In this document: piece after piece, positions 56,260 to 64,000 of the stretch | Position numbering within the stretch: the stretch's first letter is position 1 | How the letters are laid out: every line of letters begins with the position of its first letter | From: Pseudomonadota bacterium | GTDB lineage: Bacteria; Pseudomonadota; Gammaproteobacteria; Burkholderiales; Gallionellaceae | Length of the DNA stretch: 64,000 bases | Assembly (NCBI GenBank): GCA_021800795.1 | Contig: JAJYYO010000019.1 | Coordinates: 1 to 64,000 of the forward strand | Direction of reading: 5' to 3' | The notes under the pieces: model-generated | Databases searched by the model: none | The model's input: only the letters and a program-made list of their open reading frames with translations | Told to the model about the DNA's origin: nothing | Position numbers and translations under genes: made by a program

Positions 56260-59200
56260 ATGCCGCTGCGCGCTTTTTCCTCGCGGTATTCGGCGATGGT
56301 CAGCGATCGGATCATGGAGTTTTTACCCTCCTGGTTGTGGACCAGATGAACCGAGCGCACGTAGTTTTCGATGACGTGGATTTTTTGCAGCGGCGTGACG
56401 ATGAGCAATTGCAGGCCCAGCTTGCCGAACAGTTCCAGGCCGTAGCGCGCAGATTCGTCCGAACCTCGCCCGAATGCCTCGTCTATCATCACAAAGCGGA
56501 AAGCTCGCGTGGCGCGGCTCTGCTGGTCTATGCCGTATTGATAGGCGAGCGCGGAGGCCAGTATGGTATAAGCCAGCTTTTCTTTCTGGCCGCCTGATTT
56601 GCCCGCCGAATCCGAGTAAAACTCTTTCTCCGTGCCGTCTTCCTTCCAGCGTTCGCTGGCCGAAAAACGATACCAGTTGCGCACATCCGTCACCTTGCGC
56701 ATCCAGCTGCGATCCGCATTGGTGGTGTCCTGCCGGCCATTGAAGCGGTCGATGATTTTTTTGACCAGGGCAAAACGGTGTTCGGTATAAAGCTCATCGT
56801 CGGCGCCCGTCAGCGTGTTGGCCAGACAGCCTTTCAAGTCTTCCTTGAACTGGCGGATTTCCATGTCCGGATCGGGATCGGGTATCAGTTGTATGTACGA
56901 TCCTGAATCGTACTCAATCTGCTTGAGCGAGCGGTTGATGGTGTCGATCTTGTTCTGGATGGTGCGCGATTCCTGGTCCAGCTTGTTTTGCAGCAGCGCG
57001 ACTTCGTTGATGGTGTTTTTGTTGAGCAGTTCCTTGAAGCGGCTTTTGAAGCGCGGCAAGTCCTCAGCCATCAGGTGTTTGAGCATGCGCTGAAATTCAG
57101 TTGCGGAATCCAGACTGGCATGCACCTCGCGGCAATCCGCAGGGTAGGCGGCGATATACTGTTGCATGGCAACGATGATCTGGCCGGAAGTTATTTCGGC
57201 TTTATCGCGCGTTTTTTTGATGCGATTGAGCAGCCAGTTACGCACTTGTGTTTCTGCGTCGGTACATTGTCTGGGTGTATTGAGCGGTTTGCCTTCCAGC
57301 GCTTCTGCGGGTAACTTGTCAAGACCGGCAAAACAGATGTCGCGCGCTTTTTCGGGCAGTTGCTCAAGAATATGGCCGGCATCGACTAAATCTGCTTGCG
57401 CGTTGACATGTTCGGTCTTTTTACCGCCGATTCTGCCTTGCAATTCAGCCAGTTTAAGGTTGGATTCCCTGATTTGCAGGATGACGGTCTCAAGGCGCTC
57501 GTTCAGCGAGCGCAGAATATCCGAGCTTTGCTCAAGCTCATGCATCTCCTCTTGCAATTGATGAATCTGCGCCACCGTCTGCGTCCAGTCGATCAGGGAA
57601 AACTCGGCGGGACGCAACAGTTCGAGCAGCGCGGCCTGGTGCTTGTCCAGAACCTTCAAAGCGGCATCGGTTTCTTCAAGCTGTTTGAGCAGCGCGTGCC
57701 CCTCGGTCTGGTGATCGCCAAGCTTCGCTTCCAGTGCGCGTATCTTCCCCTCGTTGCTCCAGCCCAACACGAAGCGACTGCGATCGTCAATGCGGTTGCG
57801 GTCATCTTTTTCGTGACGCACCCCGCCCGACTTGATCTGCCCCTGACGGGTCAGCGCTTTGGGATGGCGGCGGAATTCGTCCAGGTTATCGCTGCACAGA
57901 TAATCGTAGCCGCGCGCCAACTCAACCATCAGCCACTGATAGGACGAACTGTCCGCCTTGATCTCAAGTTTGTTGGCCAGACTTTGCGCTGCCAGCATCG
58001 GCGCCTGTCGTTCCTCGTCCGAGATGCGAAAGTACACCAGGCGTCCGGCCAGATGGGTGCGGTCCACATAGCTTGAGACGGCAGCATAATGCGCATCACC
58101 CACCAGCAGCGATAAACCGAAACCGTGCAGCACCCGCTCAATCGCGCCTTCCCATGCGCTTTCACGGCTTTGTACCTGGATCAATTCACCCGCAAAAGGC
58201 AGTTCGGTGTCAGCAATGGACAGCGCCTCGCAAAGCGTCTCACGCAGGCGCAGCATAGGGCTGGGGATGTTTGATTTGCGCAGCTTCAGCGAGTGGATTT
58301 CATCCACCAGTATCTTGCACTGGCTGTCTATGGCGTGGATGGCGACTTTGATCTGGTCGCGTTCTTCCGTCAGTTTCGCCTTGTTCGCATCGATATCCTG
58401 TTTGAGGGCTGCGGCACGGCGTCGATTGTCATGGAAAGTATCCAGGCACTGCGCACGCGGCAGTTCGAGTTGCTGGCAGGCACTGGCATATTCGTCGTAG
58501 GCCTTTTTGCGGCGTTCACGCTCTTTTTCCAGTTGCGAAATCAGCCCCTTGATTTCTTCGATGCGTCGTCCGCCGTTGTCGGCGATGGCCTGTTTAAGAT
58601 CGCTTTGTTGATCGTGAGATTGGTCTATTGCCGTTTGCTGTTGTCTCGCTTCATCTTCCAGCCGGAGAATGTCCAGATTGAAGCGGGCAATCATGTCCTC
58701 CAGCAGCCCCTGCTTTTTTTGTGCAATCCAGGCGGGGAGCGCGGCCCGCAGCCGTTCAGATTCAGCCGCGCTGGCCGTCAGTTGGGCGTGAGCGTTGCAG
58801 TTGTGCACCAGCGGCGTGAGTCGGGTGATTTGCCCTTCGGCTTTGAGGACGGATTCGTGCGCGGCGTTGAGATTGTCAAACAGGCGACACAGTTCGATGA
58901 TGCGCGGTTCGATGTCCGGGTCTTCCAGCATGTGGCAACGCACAAACTCGGTGATGTTGGACACGGCTTTCATCGACACGGTCTGATAGAACAAATCCAG
59001 CGCCTGTTCGCTGCCCAACCCCATGCGGCGGCGAAAATCATCCCCGTAAGCCGGGAAGTTGTCGTGCAGCGTGACCGCCTCCATCTTGCGCAGCCGTTTT
59101 TTGAGATCCTGAATGTCTGCGCCGAAGCCTGAAAAATCCGCATCGATGGAGAGTTCCCGTTCCGATACCAGATGAAAACGCTCAGGCTGCCCCTTGTCGT

Positions 59201-59615
59201 CCTTCATCCAGAACACTTGAGCCAGCGTCACGGTCTCGTTGAAATGGTCGTTGCGGAAACAGCCCAGAATCACCGAATAGCTGCCCAGTCCGCGCAGCGC
59301 CACGGACTTGGCGGCCAGGCGCTCATCGTCCTTTTCGCTCTTGTAATAGCCGCGCACATATGAGGCCAGGCTGCGTTCGCGCGTCTCGGCGCCGGCGGCC
59401 TTGTTGAACACCACCCGGTGTGCGGGAACCAGCAAGGTGGTTAACGCATCCACCAGCGTGGATTTGCCCGAGCCGATGTCGCCCGTCAGCAACGCATTTT
59501 CTCCGTTGGGTTCGATGCGCCAGACGCGCTGGTCAAAGGTGCCCCAGTTGAACACCTCGAAGCGTTCGAGGCGAAATCCCGGGGTTTTGAACATGTCGAA
59601 TTCAGTCGAGGGCAT
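56232..59615 (-). CDS. jetC: Wadjet SMC-like ATPase JetC
   Basis: JetC is the MukB-like SMC motor that extrudes DNA loops in the Wadjet complex. With the ATG at 59615 it has 1127 residues: Walker A ALLTGDIGSGKSTLVDAL near the N-terminus, long coiled-coil arms with a hinge region, the ABC signature DSAGKSGGQKEKLAYTI and Walker B FVMIDEAFGRGSDES near the C-terminus. An ATG seven codons later (MFKTPGFRLERFEVFNWGTF, 59594) is an alternative start. It overlaps jetB by 14 bp. The last residues (RSGIRGQKAEDR) come from a heptad repeat. Confidence 0.93.
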   Translation of the reverse strand: MPSTEFDMFKTPGFRLERFEVFNWGTFDQRVWRIEPNGENALLTGDIGSGKSTLVDALTTLLVPAHRVVFNKAAGAETRERSLASYVRGYYKSEKDDERLAAKSVALRGLGSYSVILGCFRNDHFNETVTLAQVFWMKDDKGQPERFHLVSERELSIDADFSGFGADIQDLKKRLRKMEAVTLHDNFPAYGDDFRRRMGLGSEQALDLFYQTVSMKAVSNITEFVRCHMLEDPDIEPRIIELCRLFDNLNAAHESVLKAEGQITRLTPLVHNCNAHAQLTASAAESERLRAALPAWIAQKKQGLLEDMIARFNLDILRLEDEARQQQTAIDQSHDQQSDLKQAIADNGGRRIEEIKGLISQLEKERERRKKAYDEYASACQQLELPRAQCLDTFHDNRRRAAALKQDIDANKAKLTEERDQIKVAIHAIDSQCKILVDEIHSLKLRKSNIPSPMLRLRETLCEALSIADTELPFAGELIQVQSRESAWEGAIERVLHGFGLSLLVGDAHYAAVSSYVDRTHLAGRLVYFRISDEERQAPMLAAQSLANKLEIKADSSSYQWLMVELARGYDYLCSDNLDEFRRHPKALTRQGQIKSGGVRHEKDDRNRIDDRSRFVLGWSNEGKIRALEAKLGDHQTEGHALLKQLEETDAALKVLDKHQAALLELLRPAEFSLIDWTQTVAQIHQLQEEMHELEQSSDILRSLNERLETVILQIRESNLKLAELQGRIGGKKTEHVNAQADLVDAGHILEQLPEKARDICFAGLDKLPAEALEGKPLNTPRQCTDAETQVRNWLLNRIKKTRDKAEITSGQIIVAMQQYIAAYPADCREVHASLDSATEFQRMLKHLMAEDLPRFKSRFKELLNKNTINEVALLQNKLDQESRTIQNKIDTINRSLKQIEYDSGSYIQLIPDPDPDMEIRQFKEDLKGCLANTLTGADDELYTEHRFALVKKIIDRFNGRQDTTNADRSWMRKVTDVRNWYRFSASERWKEDGTEKEFYSDSAGKSGGQKEKLAYTILASALAYQYGIDQQSRATRAFRFVMIDEAFGRGSDESARYGLELFGKLGLQLLIVTPLQKIHVIENYVRSVHLVHNQEGKNSMIRSLTIAEYREEKARSGIRGQKAEDR

Positions 59616-60174
59616 GGCTGCGGTACTCCTCCAGGCGTTCGTTGAAATTTTCCAGCCACTCGGCATCGACAAAGGCTTTCAGCACGCGGCGTATTTCATA
59701 GGTGTCGGGCTGATCGTTGAGTTCGCGCAGGAAACCCATTTCCACGACCCGGCGGATGTGGCTGTCGATCTGTTCTTCAATGCGTGCCTCGTTACTGCTT
59801 TCCGGCAGAAAAGTGCGCACCCGGTCGATGATTTCGCTGCGGGTAATCATGGTGCGCAATTCGCCATTGCCCGAATCGGCTTCGATCAACCGTTTGCGCA
59901 ACAGAATACACAGCAGGCTGACGGCGTAGCTCAGGGGGCGGCGGCTGACCAGTTTGGGCAGATCTTCATCGTCGCGTGCCTCGCGTTGACGCAGGTAGGC
60001 GTAGCCCTCGGCGTCATCCAGGTCGAGTTCCAGGCCGATCACCGACAAGTAGTCGCGAACCTGGCTCTCAAGGTGCAGCAATTCCTGCCAGCGATTGGGC
60101 ATCTGCTCGCGATACAGCACGCCCTTGAGCAGGTGGATCAACAGCGGCGGCAGGGATGGCGGATAGTCGGTCAT
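59602..60174 (-). CDS. jetB: Wadjet MukE-like subunit JetB (DUF4194)
   Basis: JetB is the winged-helix KITE subunit that bridges JetA and the SMC heads. The 190-residue protein (MTDYPPSLPPLLIHLLKGVLY) contains the DUF4194 features DAEGYAYLRQRE and VSRRPLSYAVSLLCILLRK, then a segment rich in acidic and basic residues ending in winged-helix sequence (RRVVEMGFLRELNDQPDTYEIRR). It overlaps jetC by 14 bp and the upstream 34-residue frame by four bases (ATGA). Normally jetA would precede it directly; here 3.5 kb intervenes. Confidence 0.9.
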   Translation of the reverse strand: MTDYPPSLPPLLIHLLKGVLYREQMPNRWQELLHLESQVRDYLSVIGLELDLDDAEGYAYLRQREARDDEDLPKLVSRRPLSYAVSLLCILLRKRLIEADSGNGELRTMITRSEIIDRVRTFLPESSNEARIEEQIDSHIRRVVEMGFLRELNDQPDTYEIRRVLKAFVDAEWLENFNERLEEYRSHALD

Positions 60175-60275
60175 ATTGATACTGTCCCCAGTGAAGCTGC
60201 AAATTTCACGCCAAGAAACTCATTCGGCAACCGCGTCGTCCATTCGGTCATCAACACAAGATCGCGCAATGACAT
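60171..60275 (-). CDS. possible 34-residue linker ORF between vapC-like gene and jetB
   Basis: A short frame (MSLRDLVLMTEWTTRLPNEF start) begins at TGATG, sharing a base with the stop of the PIN gene, and ends at the jetB start with an ATGA overlap. Both junctions are of the translational-coupling kind, so it may be translated as part of the operon, or these overlaps may be chance. The region contains ACTGTCCCC next to jetB, which resembles scars of REP-type repeats. No known family is recognised. Confidence 0.35.
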   Translation of the reverse strand: MSLRDLVLMTEWTTRLPNEFLGVKFAASLGTVSI

Positions 60276-60739
60276 CACAATGCGCTCAAGGTTTCGATCA
60301 AGAGCATTTTCATCAAGGCGTTACAGGCAGCCAGACGCTTGTCAGCGGTAATCATGGCATCGCAGCCGGATTCGATAGCAGTAGCCAGGTGAAGGGCATC
60401 CGCGAGACGAAGGTTGTGGCTGGCGCGAAGGTGTGCGGCGCGATCGACAACGGCGGATGATACCGCATCCATGCCGATCATTGCCGTTCCAGACAGCAAA
60501 TCCGAATATAGTGCGACAAGCGGTTTATTCCCTTGCCGCAAGGGGTGTACCAACACTTCCGCTCGCGTAATCTGACTGGTGCGCGCCCAGGTTTTCTCCT
60601 GCTGAATCAGATGAAAAACATCGCGTAGCGGCGAGAGCGGCCCGAATGGTGGGAGCGTACTTTCAAAAGCGTAAATAAAAACATTGGCATCAAGATAAAT
60701 TGTGCGATTGGTCACTGCATCCGGGAGCCACATGTTCAA
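60275..60739 (-). CDS. PIN-domain toxin (VapC-like)
   Basis: PIN-domain toxins are RNases that cut tRNA or rRNA. The 154-residue protein has the expected acidic residues: Asp in TIYLDANVFIYAFE, Glu in TRAEVLVHPL, Asp in RLADALHLATA and Asp in AMITADKRL. It overlaps the upstream antitoxin by 4 bp and is followed by a 34-residue frame and jetB. Its GC content looks like the chromosome, unlike the adjacent SIR2 gene. Confidence 0.88.
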   Translation of the reverse strand: MNMWLPDAVTNRTIYLDANVFIYAFESTLPPFGPLSPLRDVFHLIQQEKTWARTSQITRAEVLVHPLRQGNKPLVALYSDLLSGTAMIGMDAVSSAVVDRAAHLRASHNLRLADALHLATAIESGCDAMITADKRLAACNALMKMLLIETLSAL

Positions 60740-60954
60740 TCTTCCCTCAATTCGTCCACATAGCGATTGACCGCATCCACGCTGTCGAAACGGGCGAATT
60801 TTCCGAAATGCCGGGTCCAGTCAGGATTGATCTGGCTCGAACGCTGTCGCACAAGGACAATCACCTCTGCCACCGTACCCTCTGGAAGGTCGGGTGTCGG
60901 GATATGCAAAATATGATCGGCGCTCACCTTGGCTTCATAACGAATAGCTTGCAC
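60736..60954 (-). CDS. antitoxin partner of the PIN toxin
   Basis: The 72-residue protein (MQAIRYEAKVSADHILHIP) has the beta-strand-rich N-terminus of short VapB/DUF-type antitoxins and a C-terminal helical tail (DSVDAVNRYVDELRED) that would wrap the toxin. It precedes the PIN gene with a 4-bp overlap, the typical antitoxin-first arrangement. Family assignment is by context rather than by a strong motif. Confidence 0.75.
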   Translation of the reverse strand: MQAIRYEAKVSADHILHIPTPDLPEGTVAEVIVLVRQRSSQINPDWTRHFGKFARFDSVDAVNRYVDELRED

Positions 60955-61042
60955 GGTTACTCTCCTTCATTGACGTATCAATACGATACAGCGCAAAGGG
61001 CTGCGGTGCAAACGCCACCTGCAAGCCTGCCTTAATTCCTCT

Positions 61043-63529
61043 TTATTTTCTTAATGACAAATATTCCTTAAAAGTACGTTTAAAGTGTTCATCATCTTTA
61101 AAGTGTTCAATTCCAAAATTTATACAGTTTTTTAAACGGGGCAATGCATCTTTATGTTGAGGTTTGATTTTAATTATTGTTAAAAGCAATCTGCTCATCG
61201 TTGATGTTGGATACGCATCCGACGATCCTCTAGCAATTCTTTCCAAATCCAATATATTTACCCCCTCTTCATACACTAATTCATCAGCACAATTTGACTC
61301 AATATATTTGTCGAGCAAGGCAGTTCCCAACGAATGACGTGTTTGAAATGAATCATAGTGTGTCAACCCAGTTCTGAAACAGTCAATTGCATTGTCCAGC
61401 ATTCCAATTTTTCTATAATATCGACCAAAATGGAGCCAGAAGACACCATCTTTTCCAAATACTTTTTGCGCTTCGTGATAAGTTTTTTCCGTATCTTGTT
61501 TTTTGCTGGCAGCTGGGAAAAATTTATCGTACAAGAAATTGTTCGAAATAACATGCTTGTACATTTGATATGCAATCGGGTGATACTTAATATCATCAAT
61601 AGAAAACTGAGATGATAAATACTTAAGGATTCCAACGATAAAATCTACATCTCCTTTTCCTGCAATACAGTTCTCAAAATAATAAGTGGCAATAATTTGG
61701 TGCCTACAGCTGAGCCGCATCGATCCAAGCGGGCAAATTACCACCCCATCCAAATCAGAATTTAAACGATCGATAATTTTCTCTACAGCAATATTCAGAA
61801 AACCGGCGACGTATTTAATAGGGGTAGGAAAACCGAAAGAATTCATAATCGAGACAATGTCAAGAACTTGTCTTGCCAAAATATCTTTTACCGAGTGATA
61901 GTCCTGATAAATCTTTTCTTCAAGATTTTCATGCGTAGTCAATGAATATAAAGCTGACAGAAGATCCCCACCATAACCTGCTTCTTTATCGAGAATCAAA
62001 CCTGCTCGCTTTGCAACAGGAAGCGCAGAGAAGTTTTCAATATTCAGTCCGTGCTCTTCCATTTTTTGAGCTATAGCCATCGCATCAGGGAAAGTTAGTC
62101 TCCCTACTGTAAATGAGCTCAGAAACTCTTTACTTTCATCTAGCTGATGAAAATTTTTTTTATAATCGCTAAGTCTATCCTCAAGCAAGAACAAACAATG
62201 AGGAAGTTTTTTATCCTTTAATCGATTAACAATCAGATTCACAGCATAGTAATACTCAGCAGCCGAATAAAAAACTATTATTGAGGTTGATGTAAAACCA
62301 CTAATTATCTGGAATAACAAATCTGCATCGATTCCATTAGACGAATCGTATTCGTAAATATATGGATATGTTGTTACTAAACTCTGTAAAGAAGCACGAA
62401 TAGCTGTTGTTTTCCCTGAACCACTTGAGCCGACAACATTGATTATTGTTACACCTTCTGATTTATCTTGAAGACGCACGCTAATATAACTAATCAAGTC
62501 ACTTGTTTTTGATGTAATCGCATGAGTTGAATTAGCTATATAGAACCAATCTGGGTGTGCGCCAGCCAAAAAATGTCTTAATATTCCAGTCATCAACCTT
62601 GCTCTTTCGAGTTCTTGAAGAACTGGATTGAATGCCTCTTTGAACCAAACCTTTGCTTTTAGAGCAATTCTGGACCTTTGTATTAATGGCACTGATTCCG
62701 TAATTATCTCGTCTATAGATCGAGGGCGAAGACTTGAATATATCACGTTGAAAAATTCTTCAGCTTTCGCATCGATCACATCAAAGCCCGCTGCTATATA
62801 ATTTTCACGTTTGATGTCATCTGGGTTTGGCATTACTATCCAATTTTTTGCACCCAACGTATTACCGTAAACATTTTTTCTAGCCGCTAGGTGTGCGTCA
62901 ATATCTGCTTCGTCAAACTGATTACCAACAACTACGACTCCACCGGCCATAATTTTTGCTGCAAGTTCATTTTGCCAGTCGAGAGTTTTACTGGATGCAT
63001 TTCCATATTCTTCATTTGAAAAAATAAAACCATCTGCTTGTTTTTTAATAGTTCCATGAATACTTACTACAGGAATGGTGCCAATAGAATTATTGGCTAG
63101 CTGTGACTCAGTATAATTAAAAGCTTGAAACTCGGCACTTATAACGCCCCTTGCTTTAGCCTGCTGAATAGCCACGTCCAATACGTTGTCGATATTTGTT
63201 GTATAAATTCGACTCCACACATATTTAAAGATGCTTTCCTGCCATGAATTGACTACTGTGACTGTAAAGCATTTTTCCAAAAACTCATTGAAATTTGGTA
63301 AAGACCGTTCTGCAAAGTTATATGCGTCTTTAAGTGTTGTTCTAGGCCCCGCTTTTCTATTACATTCTTCTAAAAGCAGATCTCGCAGCCCATCGCCATT
63401 CGGTATTTTTAACAATGATGATGTAGTATTTCCTTGGCTAAAACCAGCCCCAAGAAGCAAAGACACCTGCCCACTATTTATAAGAGGACATATTGATTCC
63501 TTTATTTTTTTTTCATCATCAGAATTCAT
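61043..63529 (-). CDS. SIR2-NTPase-TPR protein, Avs5/SIR2-STAND-like defence protein
   Basis: The 828-residue protein has an N-terminal SIR2-like domain (about 15-265) with GAGFS (27-31), TTNID (110-114), the catalytic His in VSIHGT (158) and VVVGNQFDEADID; a P-loop NTPase with GSSGSGKTT (368-376), a STAND-like regulatory core (about 360-640); and a helical repeat C-terminus with TPR-like pairs (YYRKIGMLDNAIDCFRTGLTHY). SIR2 domains linked to such ATPases deplete NAD to abort phage infection (Avs5 and related systems); that role here is inferred. AAGGTGA lies before the ATG. The gene is strikingly AT-rich compared with its neighbours and sits inside the Wadjet operon. Confidence 0.85.
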   Translation of the reverse strand: MNSDDEKKIKESICPLINSGQVSLLLGAGFSQGNTTSSLLKIPNGDGLRDLLLEECNRKAGPRTTLKDAYNFAERSLPNFNEFLEKCFTVTVVNSWQESIFKYVWSRIYTTNIDNVLDVAIQQAKARGVISAEFQAFNYTESQLANNSIGTIPVVSIHGTIKKQADGFIFSNEEYGNASSKTLDWQNELAAKIMAGGVVVVGNQFDEADIDAHLAARKNVYGNTLGAKNWIVMPNPDDIKRENYIAAGFDVIDAKAEEFFNVIYSSLRPRSIDEIITESVPLIQRSRIALKAKVWFKEAFNPVLQELERARLMTGILRHFLAGAHPDWFYIANSTHAITSKTSDLISYISVRLQDKSEGVTIINVVGSSGSGKTTAIRASLQSLVTTYPYIYEYDSSNGIDADLLFQIISGFTSTSIIVFYSAAEYYYAVNLIVNRLKDKKLPHCLFLLEDRLSDYKKNFHQLDESKEFLSSFTVGRLTFPDAMAIAQKMEEHGLNIENFSALPVAKRAGLILDKEAGYGGDLLSALYSLTTHENLEEKIYQDYHSVKDILARQVLDIVSIMNSFGFPTPIKYVAGFLNIAVEKIIDRLNSDLDGVVICPLGSMRLSCRHQIIATYYFENCIAGKGDVDFIVGILKYLSSQFSIDDIKYHPIAYQMYKHVISNNFLYDKFFPAASKKQDTEKTYHEAQKVFGKDGVFWLHFGRYYRKIGMLDNAIDCFRTGLTHYDSFQTRHSLGTALLDKYIESNCADELVYEEGVNILDLERIARGSSDAYPTSTMSRLLLTIIKIKPQHKDALPRLKNCINFGIEHFKDDEHFKRTFKEYLSLRK

Positions 63530-63669
63530 GAATCACCTTTTTGAAAGTTGACTTTGCAGATTTAATAGTCAGAGTATAACTTCACTTAAAAAAATTGTAT
63601 TTTTTAATATTTCCTTGCTCCTGCGCAGCGCGTGGGAGCGAGGAAGATGAGGGCGGGTAATTTGTCAGG
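63530..63669 (-). promoter_or_regulatory. AT-rich spacer between jetA and the SIR2 gene, possible promoter
   Basis: On the minus strand a TATACT (63573-63578) lies 44 nt before the SIR2-gene start within AT-rich DNA, a plausible -10; no good -35 is seen. The part nearest jetA is GC-rich, so the composition changes around 63600, which may mark the insertion edge. Confidence 0.4.
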
Positions 63670-64000
63670 TCAGCGGGTAAAAATGACGAGCGGGATGTCG
63701 GCGTAGCGTTGTCTGCCGTCCGCATCACGCCACGGAATTTGCTGGCGTTGTTTTTCATCGAAGGTGGATTTTTCATCGCGATTGGCCAGGTTGAGGTAGG
63801 CGACGATTTCCGCCATACCGCGCGTGACGGGGTATTTTTCGACGATGTCGGACAAGGCTGCCTGGCCTTTTTCCGAGAGCATCCGCGCAATCTGGTTTTT
63901 CAGCAGCGCTTCATCCACGTAGTGTTGATTGAACAGGGCCTCGGCGGAAAACTCACTGGTTCCCAGCAGCGGCGCGGTATCAAGCATCTGGATTTTGCGC
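63670..64000 (-). CDS. jetA: Wadjet kleisin-like subunit JetA (DUF3375), C-terminal part
   Basis: The reading frame enters from the right edge; the visible 109 residues are the C-terminus of a DUF3375 protein (RKIQMLDTAPLLG start; ending in WRDADGRQRYADIPLVIFTR), the MukF/kleisin-like subunit of Wadjet. The segment TRGMAEIVAYLNLANRDEKSTF fits the winged-helix end of the family. It is the most upstream visible gene of the operon; the rest lies outside the window, and the ORF-track ATG at 63987 is internal. Confidence 0.85.
   Translation of the reverse strand, partial: RKIQMLDTAPLLGTSEFSAEALFNQHYVDEALLKNQIARMLSEKGQAALSDIVEKYPVTRGMAEIVAYLNLANRDEKSTFDEKQRQQIPWRDADGRQRYADIPLVIFTR

Noticed and set aside
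58293-59132. 279-residue plus-strand frame opposite jetC
   Set aside because: Shadow of the JetC coiled-coil region; no start signal or motif.

Overview
The window is chromosomal DNA of a Betaproteobacterium. The strongest signs are the yceD-rpmF-plsX-fabH-fabD-fabG block, the thrS-infC-rpmI-rplT-pheS-pheT-ihfA-merR block followed by a proline tRNA, map next to glnD, and a DUF1415 gene. The repeat content and gene set would fit the Gallionellaceae or a related Nitrosomonadales family, but that finer placement is an impression, not a demonstration. No rRNA, transposase, integrase, CRISPR array or replication origin was seen.

Layout. 1-4.2 kb: end of a CobD/CbiB-like gene, srkA, a DUF1415 gene, a 123-bp tandem repeat running into the end of dksA, an RsmI-like methylase and maf. 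4.2-9 kb: yceD, rpmF and the fatty-acid genes plsX, fabH, fabD, fabG; acpP and fabF, which often follow, are absent here. 9-17.5 kb: a phosphopantetheinyl transferase, a complete polyamine ABC importer (potABCD) and a Pls/PosA-type non-ribosomal peptide synthetase. 17.5-25.8 kb: copD-like gene, selO, greB (apparently an ATC start), PII gene, guaB, guaA, nfeD and an SPFH gene. 25.8-32.3 kb: an unknown small gene, mqsRA with a palindromic operator, a lone Phd-type antitoxin, purL and nnrD. 32.4-40 kb: the translation/IHF block. 40-51.4 kb: a ring-cleavage dioxygenase, a secreted protein, an OprB-type porin, a PAS-GAF-GGDEF-EAL protein and a 1726-residue coiled-coil protein with 112-residue repeats. 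51.4-54.7 kb: glnD and map. 54.9-64 kb: a type I Wadjet plasmid-defence operon (jetA partial, jetB, jetC, jetD) split between jetA and jetB by an AT-rich SIR2-NTPase-TPR gene and a VapBC-like toxin-antitoxin pair.

How the genes work together. GlnD and its target PII are both present (nitrogen sensing). GuaB and GuaA are the two steps from IMP to GMP, and PurL is upstream in purine synthesis. PlsX, FabH, FabD and FabG start and elongate fatty acids. The PPTase can prime the carrier domain of the Pls-like synthetase, and the polyamine importer between them could supply a basic substrate; this link is inferred from position and the adenylation pocket only. The right end is a layered defence region.

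The most unusual genome-wide feature is a family of heptanucleotide tandem repeats. Each locus has its own 7-nt unit, often with a second arm in the opposite orientation. They sit directly 5' of srkA, maf, fabD, guaA and jetD and in the rpmI leader, have entered purL in frame, and encode the tail of JetC. A different repeat (the PAQAGIQ type) is inserted in frame in nnrD.
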